DNA from: Algoriphagus sp.
GTDB taxonomy: Bacteria; Bacteroidota; Bacteroidia; Cytophagales; Cyclobacteriaceae
Length of the DNA: 39,372 bases
NCBI GenBank assembly: GCA_023653075.1
Contig: JAMNXQ010000020.1
Location: forward strand, 1-39,372
Direction of reading: 5' to 3'
The translations under genes and the position numbers were made by a program. Each line of letters starts with the position of its first letter. Position 1 is the stretch's first letter. The notes under the pieces are model-generated. The model saw only the letters and a program-made list of their open reading frames with translations. It searched no databases and was not told the origin of the DNA. This document shows, piece after piece, positions 16,408 to 25,410 of this stretch.

Positions 16408-16485
16408 GTTCGACATTCAAAACTCGGAGTTCAGCGTTCGACATTAGCCTAGATCCCGTACTTCGTACTTGGTACTTAGTACTTC
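16408..16485. repeat. degenerate heptad repeat array, copy 2
   Basis: In register: gttcgac, attcaaa, actcgga, gttcagc, gttcgac, attagcc, tagatcc, one extra base, then gtacttc, gtacttg, gtactta, gtacttc (16458-16485). The last four differ only at position 7. gttcgacatt occurs twice exactly (16408-16417 and 16436-16445). The period of 7 holds for 78 bases with one slip. Confidence 0.8.
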
Positions 16486-16511
16486 TTTCTTATTCTTTCA
16501 ATCTTATCGCT

Positions 16512-16519
16512 TACCTTTG
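16512..16519 (+). promoter_or_regulatory. -7 element of the queE promoter
   Basis: TACCTTTG is a perfect TAnnTTTG match 44 bases upstream of the queE ATG. No TTG is found at the expected -33 position; the region there is pyrimidine-rich. Confidence 0.55.
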
Positions 16520-16563
16520 CCTTCCTACTAGCGGTCGAATCACCCGCTTTACCAAAAATTCAA

Positions 16564-17190
16564 ATGACAACACAACAATTGGTAGCCTCAGGGTTACAGC
16601 TTCCGCTCATGGAGGCCTTTTACACCATTCAAGGAGAAGGACGATTTTCGGGTCATGCAGCCTATTTTATACGGCTAGGGGGCTGTGATGTGGGTTGCGT
16701 TTGGTGTGATGTAAAAGAGAGTTGGGAGGCGGGCAAGTGGCCGATCCTGCCCATCGAGAAAATTGTAGCTGATGCCCTTTCCTTTCCAAGCAGACTCGTA
16801 GTAATTACTGGCGGGGAGCCCCTGCTGTACGATTTAGGGCCATTGACACAGTTGCTGAAGTCCAAAGGGTTCAGTACACATTTGGAAACTTCCGGAGCGC
16901 ATCCCTATTCGGGAGATTTCGATTGGGTGTGTTTTTCTCCCAAAAAATTCAAAAAGCCAGACCCCTCCATTTATTCCGTAGCGAATGAACTAAAAGTAGT
17001 GGTCAATCATCCGAGTGATTTGGACTTTGCTCAGGAGCATGGCAAGCAGGTGGGTTCGGCATGTGAACTTCGCCTTCAGCCCGAGTGGAGCAAGGCTGCA
17101 GCTCGTCTTCCTGAATTAATTGACTTTATAAAAAAAAATCCAAACTGGAAAATTTCGTTACAAACACATAAATTTATGGATATCCCCTAA
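16564..17190 (+). CDS. queE: 7-carboxy-7-deazaguanine synthase
   Basis: Radical SAM enzyme converting 6-carboxytetrahydropterin to 7-carboxy-7-deazaguanine in preQ0/queuosine synthesis. In the 208-residue protein the N-terminus (MEAFYTIQGEGRFSGHAAYFIRLGGC) is typical of QueE. The [4Fe-4S] cluster cysteines are C41, C45 and C48 (CDVGCVWC), the canonical Cx3Cx2C. The SAM-binding GGEPLL follows near residue 86, then LETSGAH, FSPKKFKKP and the C-terminal LRLQPEWSK and ISLQTHKFMDIP. Its pathway partner queD is about 8.7 kb downstream in the same direction. The next gene starts 4 bases after the stop. Confidence 0.95.
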   Translation: MTTQQLVASGLQLPLMEAFYTIQGEGRFSGHAAYFIRLGGCDVGCVWCDVKESWEAGKWPILPIEKIVADALSFPSRLVVITGGEPLLYDLGPLTQLLKSKGFSTHLETSGAHPYSGDFDWVCFSPKKFKKPDPSIYSVANELKVVVNHPSDLDFAQEHGKQVGSACELRLQPEWSKAAARLPELIDFIKKNPNWKISLQTHKFMDIP

Positions 17191-17194
17191 GTTC

Positions 17195-19111
17195 ATGCGT
17201 TCCCAGCTCCTGGTTCTTTTTCTATTTTTTTTGGCTTTTGGAGCCAAGGCGCAGACGTATTCAGTGACGGATGGCAGGGCGATTAAATTTTTTGAAGAGG
17301 GAGAAAATTTTCTAAACCAGAAACGGTATACCGAGGCATTACAAAAATATCAGGCCGCCTGGGAGCGTTCGGAGACTTTTTTTGAATCCTACCAAAAGGG
17401 GGTTCAAGTGCTAATTACGCAAGGAAAGCTAACTGAGGCGGAGGCCCTCATCGGCACAGCCAAATCAGCGGTGCTGCCCGTAAAAAATCAATACGCAGTC
17501 GACTTTGCCTGGATGCTTTCCACTATTTTTTTAAGACAAGGTCGATTTGAGGAGGCTTCCCAAGAATTCCTAGTGGTAGAGCAGGGAGCAACAGAAGAAT
17601 TTAAGAGGGGGAGTTATTTTCTGGAAATGAAGAAGAAGGTGGGTTTTGTGCGCAAGCAACTCCCTTTGAAAATGAACATTGAAAAGGAGATTCTACCCTC
17701 TCCATTGAATGGTTATGCCTTGCAATATTTTCCAGTCTTGACCGCAGATGGAAAGCAGTTGTTCTTTACAAAAAGAGGGGGGACATCTTCCTCCGACAAG
17801 GAGGACATCTACATCTCTCAGGCGGAATCCTCAAATACCTGGACTGCTCCTCAAAGTATTTCTTCCCAAATCAATTCTTCCTACAACGAAGGAACCTGTT
17901 CGGTCACTGCAGATGGTAATTTTCTGATTTTCACCTCCTGCGATGCTCCAGATAGTCAAGGCAGTTGTGACTTGTATAGTGCGGAAAAGGTAGCAGGAGA
18001 ATGGCAGGCACCCAAGAATATGGGGCCCAAAATCAATTCCTCTTTTTGGGATTCCCAACCTTCGCTCTCTGCGGATGGTAGAATCTTATTTTATTCCTCT
18101 GATCGACGAGGTGGCTTGGGAGGGAATGACATTTGGTATGCGCTCCGAAAAGCAGATGGGAGCTGGTCGGAAGCCAAGAATCTAGGCACCCCCATTAATA
18201 CGGCAAAGGATGAAATTTCTCCTTTCCTTTTCTTCAATAACGAAACGCTTTTCTTTGCATCCGATGGGCATTTGGGCTTTGGGGGGATGGATATCTTTCT
18301 TTCACGGGTGTCGGAAGGCTTGTTTCAAAACCCAGAAAACTTGGGTTTACCAATCAATGATCAATTAGATCAAGTGGCGCTTTTTATTACCGCCCAAAAA
18401 GATTATGCCTACTACAGCGAATTGAGTACCTCAAAAAGTGCTGCTGACCGGGCGTATTTGTATCGGTTCAAGTTTCCTGAAGAGATTTCAATAGGGGGAA
18501 ATTTGACCGTGACGGGAGGGACAGTGATTCATGCCAAGACAGGTCTGCCCATTTCTGCACAACTTTCCTTGGTTTCCCTGACCAATGACAGTACTCATTA
18601 TCAGTTTCAGTCCAACAGTGCCGATGGCTCCTTTTTAATGCTGTATCCGGAGCAGAATGGAGCAGGTCTGTATGTGGAAAAAGCAGGTTTTTTACCTAAA
18701 ATTTACAATGTCGACCGAGATTCAATTAAAAATGAAAAAGACTTAAAAGTGGAATTGGTCCCCATTGCCTCCGGGGAGGAATTTGTGTTTGAAAATGTGT
18801 TTTTTGATTTTGATAGCTATGATCTCAAGCAGGAGTCGTTGAGTTCGCTGCGACGCCTCCATCGCTTCTTGCACGATAATCCAAAGATTTCCATTCAAAT
18901 TACTGGACATACGGACAACTTGGGCTCGGATGAGTACAACCTTCGTTTGAGTAGGCAGCGTGCACAAAGTGTCCAACGCTATCTGGAAGTAGAGGGGATA
19001 CTACCCGATCGAATTCAGGTCGTGGGTAAAGGCTATCGGGAACCCATGGTTCCAAATACCAACGCTTCGAATCAAGCACTAAACCGGAGAATTACGGTAG
19101 CTATTCAGTAA
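17195..19111 (+). CDS. OmpA-family outer-membrane protein with TPR and PD40 repeats
   Basis: Envelope protein that probably ties the outer membrane to peptidoglycan. The 638 residues show a signal peptide (to about AKAQ), a TPR-like helical region (about 29-165, FFEEGENFLNQKRYTEALQKYQ), and WD40-like PD40 repeats at about 175-375 (FPVLTADGKQLFFTKR, CSVTADGNFLIFTS, PSLSADGRILFYSSDRRGG). A carboxypeptidase-regulatory-like domain follows at about 430-520. The C-terminal OmpA domain has VFFDFDSYDLKQES, ITGHTDNLGSDEYNLRLSRQRA and VVGKGYREP, the peptidoglycan-binding residues of the family. This architecture is common in Bacteroidota and often found with PorP/SprF genes; one such gene lies at the far end of this window but is not adjacent. 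It begins 4 bases after queE. Confidence 0.92.
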   Translation: MRSQLLVLFLFFLAFGAKAQTYSVTDGRAIKFFEEGENFLNQKRYTEALQKYQAAWERSETFFESYQKGVQVLITQGKLTEAEALIGTAKSAVLPVKNQYAVDFAWMLSTIFLRQGRFEEASQEFLVVEQGATEEFKRGSYFLEMKKKVGFVRKQLPLKMNIEKEILPSPLNGYALQYFPVLTADGKQLFFTKRGGTSSSDKEDIYISQAESSNTWTAPQSISSQINSSYNEGTCSVTADGNFLIFTSCDAPDSQGSCDLYSAEKVAGEWQAPKNMGPKINSSFWDSQPSLSADGRILFYSSDRRGGLGGNDIWYALRKADGSWSEAKNLGTPINTAKDEISPFLFFNNETLFFASDGHLGFGGMDIFLSRVSEGLFQNPENLGLPINDQLDQVALFITAQKDYAYYSELSTSKSAADRAYLYRFKFPEEISIGGNLTVTGGTVIHAKTGLPISAQLSLVSLTNDSTHYQFQSNSADGSFLMLYPEQNGAGLYVEKAGFLPKIYNVDRDSIKNEKDLKVELVPIASGEEFVFENVFFDFDSYDLKQESLSSLRRLHRFLHDNPKISIQITGHTDNLGSDEYNLRLSRQRAQSVQRYLEVEGILPDRIQVVGKGYREPMVPNTNASNQALNRRITVAIQ

Positions 19112-19573
19112 AGCGATGCATATTTTAGTAAAAGGATAAATTTTATATAGTATTTTTATAAAATCGTTACATATAACTCCTGTATTCCTTTAACTATACA
19201 AGGATAGAGAACAAGCTTCAGAGGCCATTTAGCTTGATTTGGGTGGCCAAGGTTGAGCTTGTCTCTTAGGTCGATGAAAAAATCCCCCACCCACTAAAAT
19301 TGTAATTTTTTTATTCACACATCCTTTATTTTTTCCAAATTGTTAAAAAATAATTCTAAAAATTAACTTTTGTTAACACTAACAAAATCCAAATAATGAG
19401 GCGTTTGGATCAGTAAGGGACTCAATAACCGTATTTTATTTGGCATACTTGAAAATTACGAATTTCACGGTCGGTGTCTTTGTTAAACTTTTCCATCTTT
19501 TTTGGTGTAGTTCAGTTGAGTTATTCCAATTTTCGGGATAATATTGAGCCTGTATAACTAAAAATTAACCAAC
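19112..19573. other. long AT-rich leader region before susC
   Basis: 462 bases without a gene. It holds a two-tier hairpin (19207-19265). A TTG at 19449-19451 and TGTCTTTG at 19475-19482 (23-base gap) are a weak promoter candidate for the susC operon. I see no extracytoplasmic sigma/anti-sigma pair next to the locus. Confidence 0.5.
19207..19265. other. two-tier hairpin structure
   Basis: GAGAACAAGCT (19207-19217) pairs with AGCTTGTCTC (19256-19265) with one bulged A, and inside it GGCCA (19223-19227) pairs with TGGCC (19244-19248). It lies 95 bases after the OmpA gene and 310 before susC and is not followed by a T-run, so it could be a weak terminator, an RNA element or a repeat relic. Confidence 0.5.
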
Positions 19574-22500
19574 ATGAGGAAAATTTTACTTCTAGGACTC
19601 ATGCTTTTCTTGGCTAATGCCGTAGCATTTGCACAAGGTCGCGTGGTCACGGGTACGGTTACATCTGTCGAAGACGGCTTGGGCGTACCTGGTGCAACAG
19701 TTCTGGTAAAGGGAACTACCATTGGTACTGCCACGGACATTGATGGCAAGTATTCAATCAATGTCCCTGCCGGAAGCAATGTATTGGTCTTCACGTTTGT
19801 GGGACTAACCTCTCAAGAGGTGAATATCGGGAACCGTTCCACGATCAACGTGGCCTTGGAGTCTGATATCACAGCTTTGAGTGAGGTAATTGTAACAGGA
19901 TATGGCACGCAACCAAAGCGAGAAGTAACCGGCGCGGTTTCTTCCGTGAAAGGTGATGCGATTCAAAACCTTCCTTTACAATCCTTTGACCGTGCCTTAC
20001 AAGGACGTGCGGCGGGGGTACAAGTTAGATCGTCAAACGGTCTTCCGGGTGGTGCGGTAAACATCCGTATCCGTGGGGTAGGTTCGGTTAACGCAGGTAA
20101 CGAACCCCTATTCATCGTGGACGGGGTACAATTGAATAACCAATCCAACGCATCCTTTACTCAATCCAACCCTCTTGCCTTCTTGAACCCGAATGACATC
20201 GAGTCCATGGAGATCTTGAAAGATGCGGCTTCTGCTGCAATCTACGGTTCTCAGGCTGCAAACGGGGTAGTCATCATCACGACCAAAAAGGGTAAGCAAG
20301 GAAAAGCAAAATTTGAATTCAATGCTTTCTCTGGAGAAACTCAGCCGATGAAGTTTTTGGATATCCTTGGAGGTGCAGAGTGGTATGCCATGCGTAGAGA
20401 TGCCTTGATCAATTCGGGCAACACTGCTCCTGAAGCCAACTCCTTGAATACCATGGGTAGATTGCCCGCCAACTGGCAAACCCTTACAAGACCCCAGCTC
20501 GATGCGCTTGGATTAGCTTTGCCTACCTACGATTGGCAGCGTGAAGTAATGGGCGCTGGTAAACTTCAAAACTACGAGATGTCTGTTTCAGGGGGTGATG
20601 AAAAGACCACCTTTTTTCTCTCTGGATCCTACAATTACCAACAGGCTTCTTTCCGTCCGGTAGACTTTGAAAGAGGAACCGTACGAATTGCCTTGACGCA
20701 TCAAGCAACCAAGCGCTTGAGCATCGAGACCAACATGAACTTGTCTACTTTCCAGCAAAATGTGCCTTTTGCAGTAGAAGGGTCTTTCTTAGGTAACCCA
20801 GCCTTCTCGGCCTCTGCAGTATTGCCTCACAATGCAATCTACAATGAGGATGGTACTTACAATACGGCAATTGCGGGTGTATTGGGACAAAACGTCGTAT
20901 TGGTAAACGATTACAACTCGGGTATTCAGCGTACGAATACTGCAGTGGGTAACTTGATTACCAACTACAAAATTGCAAAAAATCTTACTTTCCGTTCGTT
21001 GTTTGGATTGGATTACAGATTGCTTCAAGGAGACAACTACCGTGATCCACGTACTCCAGATGGAGCAGGTGTGGTGGGTAGAAGCTCCGTACAATCTGAC
21101 TGGAGAACTCGTTTCATCACTACGCAAACCTTGAATTGGAACAAAACCTTCAATGGCGTACACAACGTGTCTGGCATCTTGGGTCTGGAATACTTATCTG
21201 AAACTCGAGAGGGGATCTCTGGAGCAGGTATTGGTTTTCCAACCTTCCAATTCAGAACAATCCAATCTGCTGCTACACCTGAATCCGTATCTGGTTTTTG
21301 GACGGGTTACAGAAGAGCGTCAGCTTTTGCTTCTGCAAACTACGATTACAAGAAGAAATACTTGTTGACTGTGACTGCGCGTTACGATGGATCATCTCGA
21401 TTCGGTGCCAATAACCAATACGGTCTCTTCCCATCTGTTCGCGTAGGCTGGAGCTTGGTAGAAGAGGAATTCTTGAAGAACTCTAGCACCGTGTCAGAAA
21501 TGAAGTTTAGAGCTTCTTACGGTTTGACAGGTAACGACCAAATCGGAAATTTTGATGCAAGAGGTCTGTATGGCGGTGGAGGAAACTACTCTGGAAGTGC
21601 AGGTATTGTACCTTCGTCCTTGGCTAACCTGGACTTGGGTTGGGAGACCAATAACACCACGAACTTAGGTTTGGATTTCGGTTTCTTCGAAAATAGAATC
21701 ACAGGTTCCGTGGATGCCTTTGACCGAAGAACGAAGCGCTTGCTACTGAGCCAGCCTATCCTTTGGATCAACGGCTTTGGTGGGATCTCCAACAACGTAG
21801 GTGAGCTTCAAAACAGAGGTCTTGAATTTGAATTGTCTACGGTGAACATTGACAAAGGTGGTTTCCGTTGGAATACCAGCTTCAACATCACCAAAATCGA
21901 CAACCAAATCCTAAGTCTCTACAGTGGATTGAAATTCCTTCCGGCAAACCCAGGAATTGCAGTGGGTCAACCCGTAGGTAGATCTGGTGAAGGAGCAATC
22001 TTCTCGGCTCAATATGCAGGGGTAAACCCTGCCACTGGACGTCCGATGTGGTTGGATATCAATGGAAACATTACTTACCTTCCTCTGGCTGCTGACAGAC
22101 GCTATGTGGGTTCCAGCTTGGCAACTGTATTTGGTGGTTTGAACAACAACTTCTCCTACAAAGGGTTTGAGTTGACTTCTTTCTTCACCTACGAATACGG
22201 AGGACTGGTTTCAGACGGTCAGTACAATTTCTTGAGAGAAAACGGTACTCGCTTGGCCTTGAATGCGCTTCGAGAAGTGAACGATAGGTCTTGGAAAACT
22301 CCAGGTCAAATCACGGATATTCCTAGAAACTTGACTACCAACGCGGGTAACGAAACAAGAGGTGCAAGCAGAAATTCTGGTACTGCAGCCTTGTTGAAGT
22401 CCGATTTCCTTCGTCTTTCTCAGTTGACAGTTGCTTACAGCTTTAAGCCTAGCTTGGTCAGCAGAATTGGTCTCTCTCGTGCACGCATCTATGCACAGGG

Positions 22501-22618
22501 AGTGAACTTGTGGACGTATACAGATTATCCTGGCTACGATCCAGAATTTACAGGAGCGGGTACAGGTCAGGTTCCATTGACCAAGTCCTATACCCTTGGT
22601 GTACAAATCGGATTCTAA
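19574..22618 (+). CDS. SusC/RagA-type TonB-linked outer-membrane protein
   Basis: TonB-dependent outer-membrane transporter that imports oligomers (glycans, peptides or others) with its SusD partner. The 1014 residues comprise a signal peptide (about 1-20, VAFAQ) and a carboxypeptidase-D regulatory-like domain at about 24-105 (VVTGTVTSVEDGLGVPGATVL). Then come the linker and plug (SEVIVTGYGTQPKREVTGAV, with FIVDGVQLNN and IESMEILKDAASAAIYGSQA, SusC hallmarks) and a large barrel that ends YTLGVQIGF. There is no STN domain, so signalling through an anti-sigma factor is not expected. The SusD partner follows after 21 bases. The substrate cannot be told: no glycoside hydrolase or peptidase is in the locus. 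Confidence 0.96.
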   Translation: MRKILLLGLMLFLANAVAFAQGRVVTGTVTSVEDGLGVPGATVLVKGTTIGTATDIDGKYSINVPAGSNVLVFTFVGLTSQEVNIGNRSTINVALESDITALSEVIVTGYGTQPKREVTGAVSSVKGDAIQNLPLQSFDRALQGRAAGVQVRSSNGLPGGAVNIRIRGVGSVNAGNEPLFIVDGVQLNNQSNASFTQSNPLAFLNPNDIESMEILKDAASAAIYGSQAANGVVIITTKKGKQGKAKFEFNAFSGETQPMKFLDILGGAEWYAMRRDALINSGNTAPEANSLNTMGRLPANWQTLTRPQLDALGLALPTYDWQREVMGAGKLQNYEMSVSGGDEKTTFFLSGSYNYQQASFRPVDFERGTVRIALTHQATKRLSIETNMNLSTFQQNVPFAVEGSFLGNPAFSASAVLPHNAIYNEDGTYNTAIAGVLGQNVVLVNDYNSGIQRTNTAVGNLITNYKIAKNLTFRSLFGLDYRLLQGDNYRDPRTPDGAGVVGRSSVQSDWRTRFITTQTLNWNKTFNGVHNVSGILGLEYLSETREGISGAGIGFPTFQFRTIQSAATPESVSGFWTGYRRASAFASANYDYKKKYLLTVTARYDGSSRFGANNQYGLFPSVRVGWSLVEEEFLKNSSTVSEMKFRASYGLTGNDQIGNFDARGLYGGGGNYSGSAGIVPSSLANLDLGWETNNTTNLGLDFGFFENRITGSVDAFDRRTKRLLLSQPILWINGFGGISNNVGELQNRGLEFELSTVNIDKGGFRWNTSFNITKIDNQILSLYSGLKFLPANPGIAVGQPVGRSGEGAIFSAQYAGVNPATGRPMWLDINGNITYLPLAADRRYVGSSLATVFGGLNNNFSYKGFELTSFFTYEYGGLVSDGQYNFLRENGTRLALNALREVNDRSWKTPGQITDIPRNLTTNAGNETRGASRNSGTAALLKSDFLRLSQLTVAYSFKPSLVSRIGLSRARIYAQGVNLWTYTDYPGYDPEFTGAGTGQVPLTKSYTLGVQIGF

Positions 22619-22639
22619 TCACCAAAAGGAAAAAAAACT

Positions 22640-24148
22640 ATGAAATTAATCAATAAAGCTTTCTTATCTCTTGCACTTACAGGCTCTTTGCTGGTGAGTT
22701 CTTGCGATAGCCTGCTTCAGGTAGATCCAAGACAGTCCATTGATGCCAATGGTGCTTTGACAACTCCTGATGCGATGAATGCAGCGCTCAATTCTGTCTA
22801 TGCTAAATTGAGATCTACACGTAATTACGGTCGTGACCTATTTGCTCTCGCTGATGCATTGGCCGATGTGGGACAAACTACCTCTAACTCTGGCCGATTG
22901 ATTGGTGAAAATAACAACCAACCAAACGCACACTTCCAAGCCGGTTTTTGGCAAAACTCCTACTTTGCAATCAACGAAGCCAATCTGATATTGGCTGCTT
23001 TGAGCGGTGTAGAAGGAGCTTCTGCTGCACAGCTTGCCCGTTGGGAAGGGGAAGCCAAGTTCCTAAGAGGGTTGTACTACTTTGACTTGGTGAAGGTGTA
23101 TTCCTACATCCCTACTGCATTGTATCAGCCAGGTATCATCGATCAAGGTGGTATTCCATTGGTTACTGAAGGGATCATCACTTCAGGTCCTGCTTTGAGC
23201 CGTCAGTCTCCAAGAGCCACCATAGATGAGGTATATGCTCAGATTTACAAGGATTTGGAGGATGCCAAACGCTTGTTGGGTGCCGGTAGAGGGGTACAAT
23301 ACGGTTCGGGTGCAGCTGCTTCTGCCTTGCTTTCTCGTGTAGCTCTCTACAGAGGAGACTATGCAAAGGTGGTGACTGAATCCGGACTTGCTTTGGCAAG
23401 TAGCGTAGGTACTGTCCTTTCTGGATCAGCTTATGTGAATGGTTGGAGAGCTCCAGTGAATCCAGAGTCCATGTTTGAGGTACGTTTTGCCTTGGCAGAA
23501 GAGTCTATCGGGGTAAACGAATCCCTACAGTCTACTTACACTGCGTTGTTGAACCTAACCAACAAAAACTCCCAAGGGGGTTGGGGTGATTTCATTCCAA
23601 ATGCTAGCGTTCGCGCATTGTTTGGTCTTGCTGCTTTGCAGATTGGTACTCCAGCTACAGACAACAACAACTGGGATGTGACTCGAAATGCAGATGTAAG
23701 AGCTCAATTATTTACTACCGGCAATACCGTAAGAGGTGCTGGTCGTCAAATTGAGAACACCAAGTTCATGTCTAAGTCTGGCTTTGCCTATGCGGATAAC
23801 GTACCGGTGATTCGTAAGTCAGAGATGCACTTAAATCGTGCGGAAGCAAACTATCATTTGAAGAATGAATCCGCTTCTTTGACCGAACTGAATGCCTTCA
23901 AGGCATTGAGAGGTCTTCCCGCAGTGACTTTGGCTGGTAATGCACTTTTGGAAGAAATTCTTTTGGAAAGATTAAAAGAGTTTATTGGTGAAGGTCAGCG
24001 TTTCTTTGACTTGAAGCGTTACGGTAGAGGTATCGTTAAGACTACTCCTGCAGTTAACCTTTCGTTTGAGGATTTCAAAATCCTACCTCCAATTCCTCAG
24101 CGAGAAGTGGATGGTAATCCAAATCTTAAACAAAACAAAGGCTACTAA
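22640..24148 (+). CDS. SusD/RagB family surface lipoprotein
   Basis: Surface-exposed nutrient-binding lipoprotein that caps the SusC barrel. The 502-residue protein has a lipoprotein signal (LLVSSCDSLLQ, Cys near residue 22). The SusD-like N-terminal region follows (RQSIDANGALTTPDAMNAALN, ELAR-type WEGEAKFLRGLYYFDLVKVY). The RagB/SusD C-terminal region has SEMHLNRAEANYHL, LLERLKEFIGEGQRFFDLKR and ILPPIPQREVDGNPNLKQN, the standard ending. It lies in an operon with susC upstream and a small lipoprotein 11 bases downstream. Confidence 0.96.
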   Translation: MKLINKAFLSLALTGSLLVSSCDSLLQVDPRQSIDANGALTTPDAMNAALNSVYAKLRSTRNYGRDLFALADALADVGQTTSNSGRLIGENNNQPNAHFQAGFWQNSYFAINEANLILAALSGVEGASAAQLARWEGEAKFLRGLYYFDLVKVYSYIPTALYQPGIIDQGGIPLVTEGIITSGPALSRQSPRATIDEVYAQIYKDLEDAKRLLGAGRGVQYGSGAAASALLSRVALYRGDYAKVVTESGLALASSVGTVLSGSAYVNGWRAPVNPESMFEVRFALAEESIGVNESLQSTYTALLNLTNKNSQGGWGDFIPNASVRALFGLAALQIGTPATDNNNWDVTRNADVRAQLFTTGNTVRGAGRQIENTKFMSKSGFAYADNVPVIRKSEMHLNRAEANYHLKNESASLTELNAFKALRGLPAVTLAGNALLEEILLERLKEFIGEGQRFFDLKRYGRGIVKTTPAVNLSFEDFKILPPIPQREVDGNPNLKQNKGY

Positions 24149-24159
24149 AATCAGAAATT

Positions 24160-24618
24160 ATGAAAAAGTTATTTTCTTTAGTGACGCTGGCCTTCGTACT
24201 TGTATTCTCCTCTTGCATTGAGCAGAACTACCCCGTATGGGAAGGTCTCGTAGTTGAATTTCAGGATGCGGTAGACCGTACTCCACTATCGGGTCAAGTT
24301 TATCCTCGAATTACGGTAGCCAATACCGTGGGAACAGTTAATCTACGTGTCAACCTTGTTGGAAAACACAGACCATCTGATGAAATCATTACTTACAATG
24401 TAGTAGCTGATGGTACTACTGCTGTAGCAGGTAGAGATTACGTGGCTCCTGGCACCTTGACTATCCCTGCAGGCTCCAGCTTTGGCACCTTGACTGTAAA
24501 CGTAGTGAATACGGGTAAAATCGGCGGCTCTGTTGACTTGTTACTTCAGTTAGTAGGTAACGATGAGGTAGGCAACAGCGCCAACTACAACAAGGTTCAA
24601 ATTCGAATCACTCGCTAA
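24160..24618 (+). CDS. hypothetical lipoprotein of the Sus operon
   Basis: 152-residue lipoprotein (lipobox VFSSC at about residue 19). The body is a beta-sandwich-like domain: repeated Thr/Val strands (RITVANTVGTVNLRVNLVG) and GRDYVAPGTLTIPAGSSFGT, a wording typical of Calx-beta or DUF4843-like domains in SusD-linked lipoproteins. It begins 11 bases after susD and ends before a strong terminator, so it is the third gene of the operon. A role as an accessory surface-binding protein is an inference from position. Confidence 0.75.
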   Translation: MKKLFSLVTLAFVLVFSSCIEQNYPVWEGLVVEFQDAVDRTPLSGQVYPRITVANTVGTVNLRVNLVGKHRPSDEIITYNVVADGTTAVAGRDYVAPGTLTIPAGSSFGTLTVNVVNTGKIGGSVDLLLQLVGNDEVGNSANYNKVQIRITR

Positions 24619-24650
24619 TCTTCGAATAAGACGATTATTTTCTTTTCTTA

Positions 24651-24679
24651 AAAGGCCGGATTTGTCCGGCCTTTTTTTT
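24651..24679 (+). terminator. terminator of the susC-susD operon
   Basis: AAAGGCCGGA (24651-24660) and TCCGGCCTTT (24665-24674) form a GC-rich stem with a 4-base loop, followed by a run of T. It separates the three-gene Sus unit from the next gene. Confidence 0.92.
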
Positions 24680-24689
24680 AATTTGAATC

Positions 24690-25352
24690 ATGAAAAAATC
24701 AATCTTTTTCCTCTTGCTCTTCGTAGGGCTGCTCCCGATGAGTTCCATCGCTCAGATGACCTTACTTCGTGACAATGGGACAGGCATGCCGATTACAGCC
24801 AATCCTTTTGTTGGCGTCAAAGGCTCCCCCTATTTTGACGAGTTTAAGAAAGGTGTCATTTACCTTGCTTCTGGGCAAAAAGTAGAAGGCTTATCCATTG
24901 CCTTAAATGCCTATAGCAATACCTTGGAGTACAAATTGGAAGGGGGGCTATTTGCCTACACCACTGAAAAGGTAACTGGATTTTCTTATCCTTCAGAAGC
25001 GGGTGGTGGCGAATACACCAGTGCCTACCTGGTACCTACCCTGAAATCGAAGCGATTTTTAAAGTTTGTGGAAAAGGGCACCTATACCTTGCTTTATCAT
25101 GCCTACAAGACCATGACGGATGATCCTTCGGCAACCTATGGAGCGCAGGCTTCCAAAGTTTTTCAAGATCAAGAAGAGTTCTTTGTGGTAGTGAATGAAA
25201 GAGTGATGTTGATGAAAAATAAGGAAAAGGACCTTCAGCAAATCTTTGGAACTGACCTAGCTAAAGCCATGGCCTTTATCAAATCGGAACGGATCGATTT
25301 TAAAAAATCAGGAGACCTACAGGCTTTGATTCGCCACATGAACCAGAACTAA
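24690..25352 (+). CDS. hypothetical secreted protein
   Basis: 220 residues, signal peptide (LLPMSSIAQ), no lipobox. The body reads as mixed alpha/beta (YFDEFKKGVIYLASGQKVEG, LEYKLEGGLFAYTTEKVTGF, LKSKRFLKFVEKGTYTLLYH) and ends with a helical segment rich in Lys (FIKSERIDFKKSGDLQALIRH). I do not recognise a named domain; such proteins are widespread in Bacteroidota near envelope genes. It lies between two terminators, so it has its own transcript or depends on read-through. Confidence 0.78.
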   Translation: MKKSIFFLLLFVGLLPMSSIAQMTLLRDNGTGMPITANPFVGVKGSPYFDEFKKGVIYLASGQKVEGLSIALNAYSNTLEYKLEGGLFAYTTEKVTGFSYPSEAGGGEYTSAYLVPTLKSKRFLKFVEKGTYTLLYHAYKTMTDDPSATYGAQASKVFQDQEEFFVVVNERVMLMKNKEKDLQQIFGTDLAKAMAFIKSERIDFKKSGDLQALIRHMNQN

Positions 25353-25375
25353 TCCCTTCAAGATGCTTTTGTAAG

Positions 25376-25404
25376 TCTCCCAAGGTAATTGGGAGATTTT
25401 TTTT
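25376..25404 (+). terminator. intrinsic terminator after the secreted protein gene
   Basis: TCTCCCA (25376-25382) pairs with TGGGAGA (25390-25396), followed by eight T. Confidence 0.88.
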
Positions 25405-25410
25405 CTCCTG

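Larger units (their letters stand above)
16250..16563. other. gene-free region with heptad repeat and queE promoter
   Basis: No convincing gene. It contains the second heptad repeat array (16408-16485) and a TACCTTTG element (16512-16519) for queE. Confidence 0.6.

Noticed and set aside
16408-16485. CRISPR array
   Set aside because: The units are 7 bases with no spacers and no cas genes are in the window; it is a simple periodic repeat.
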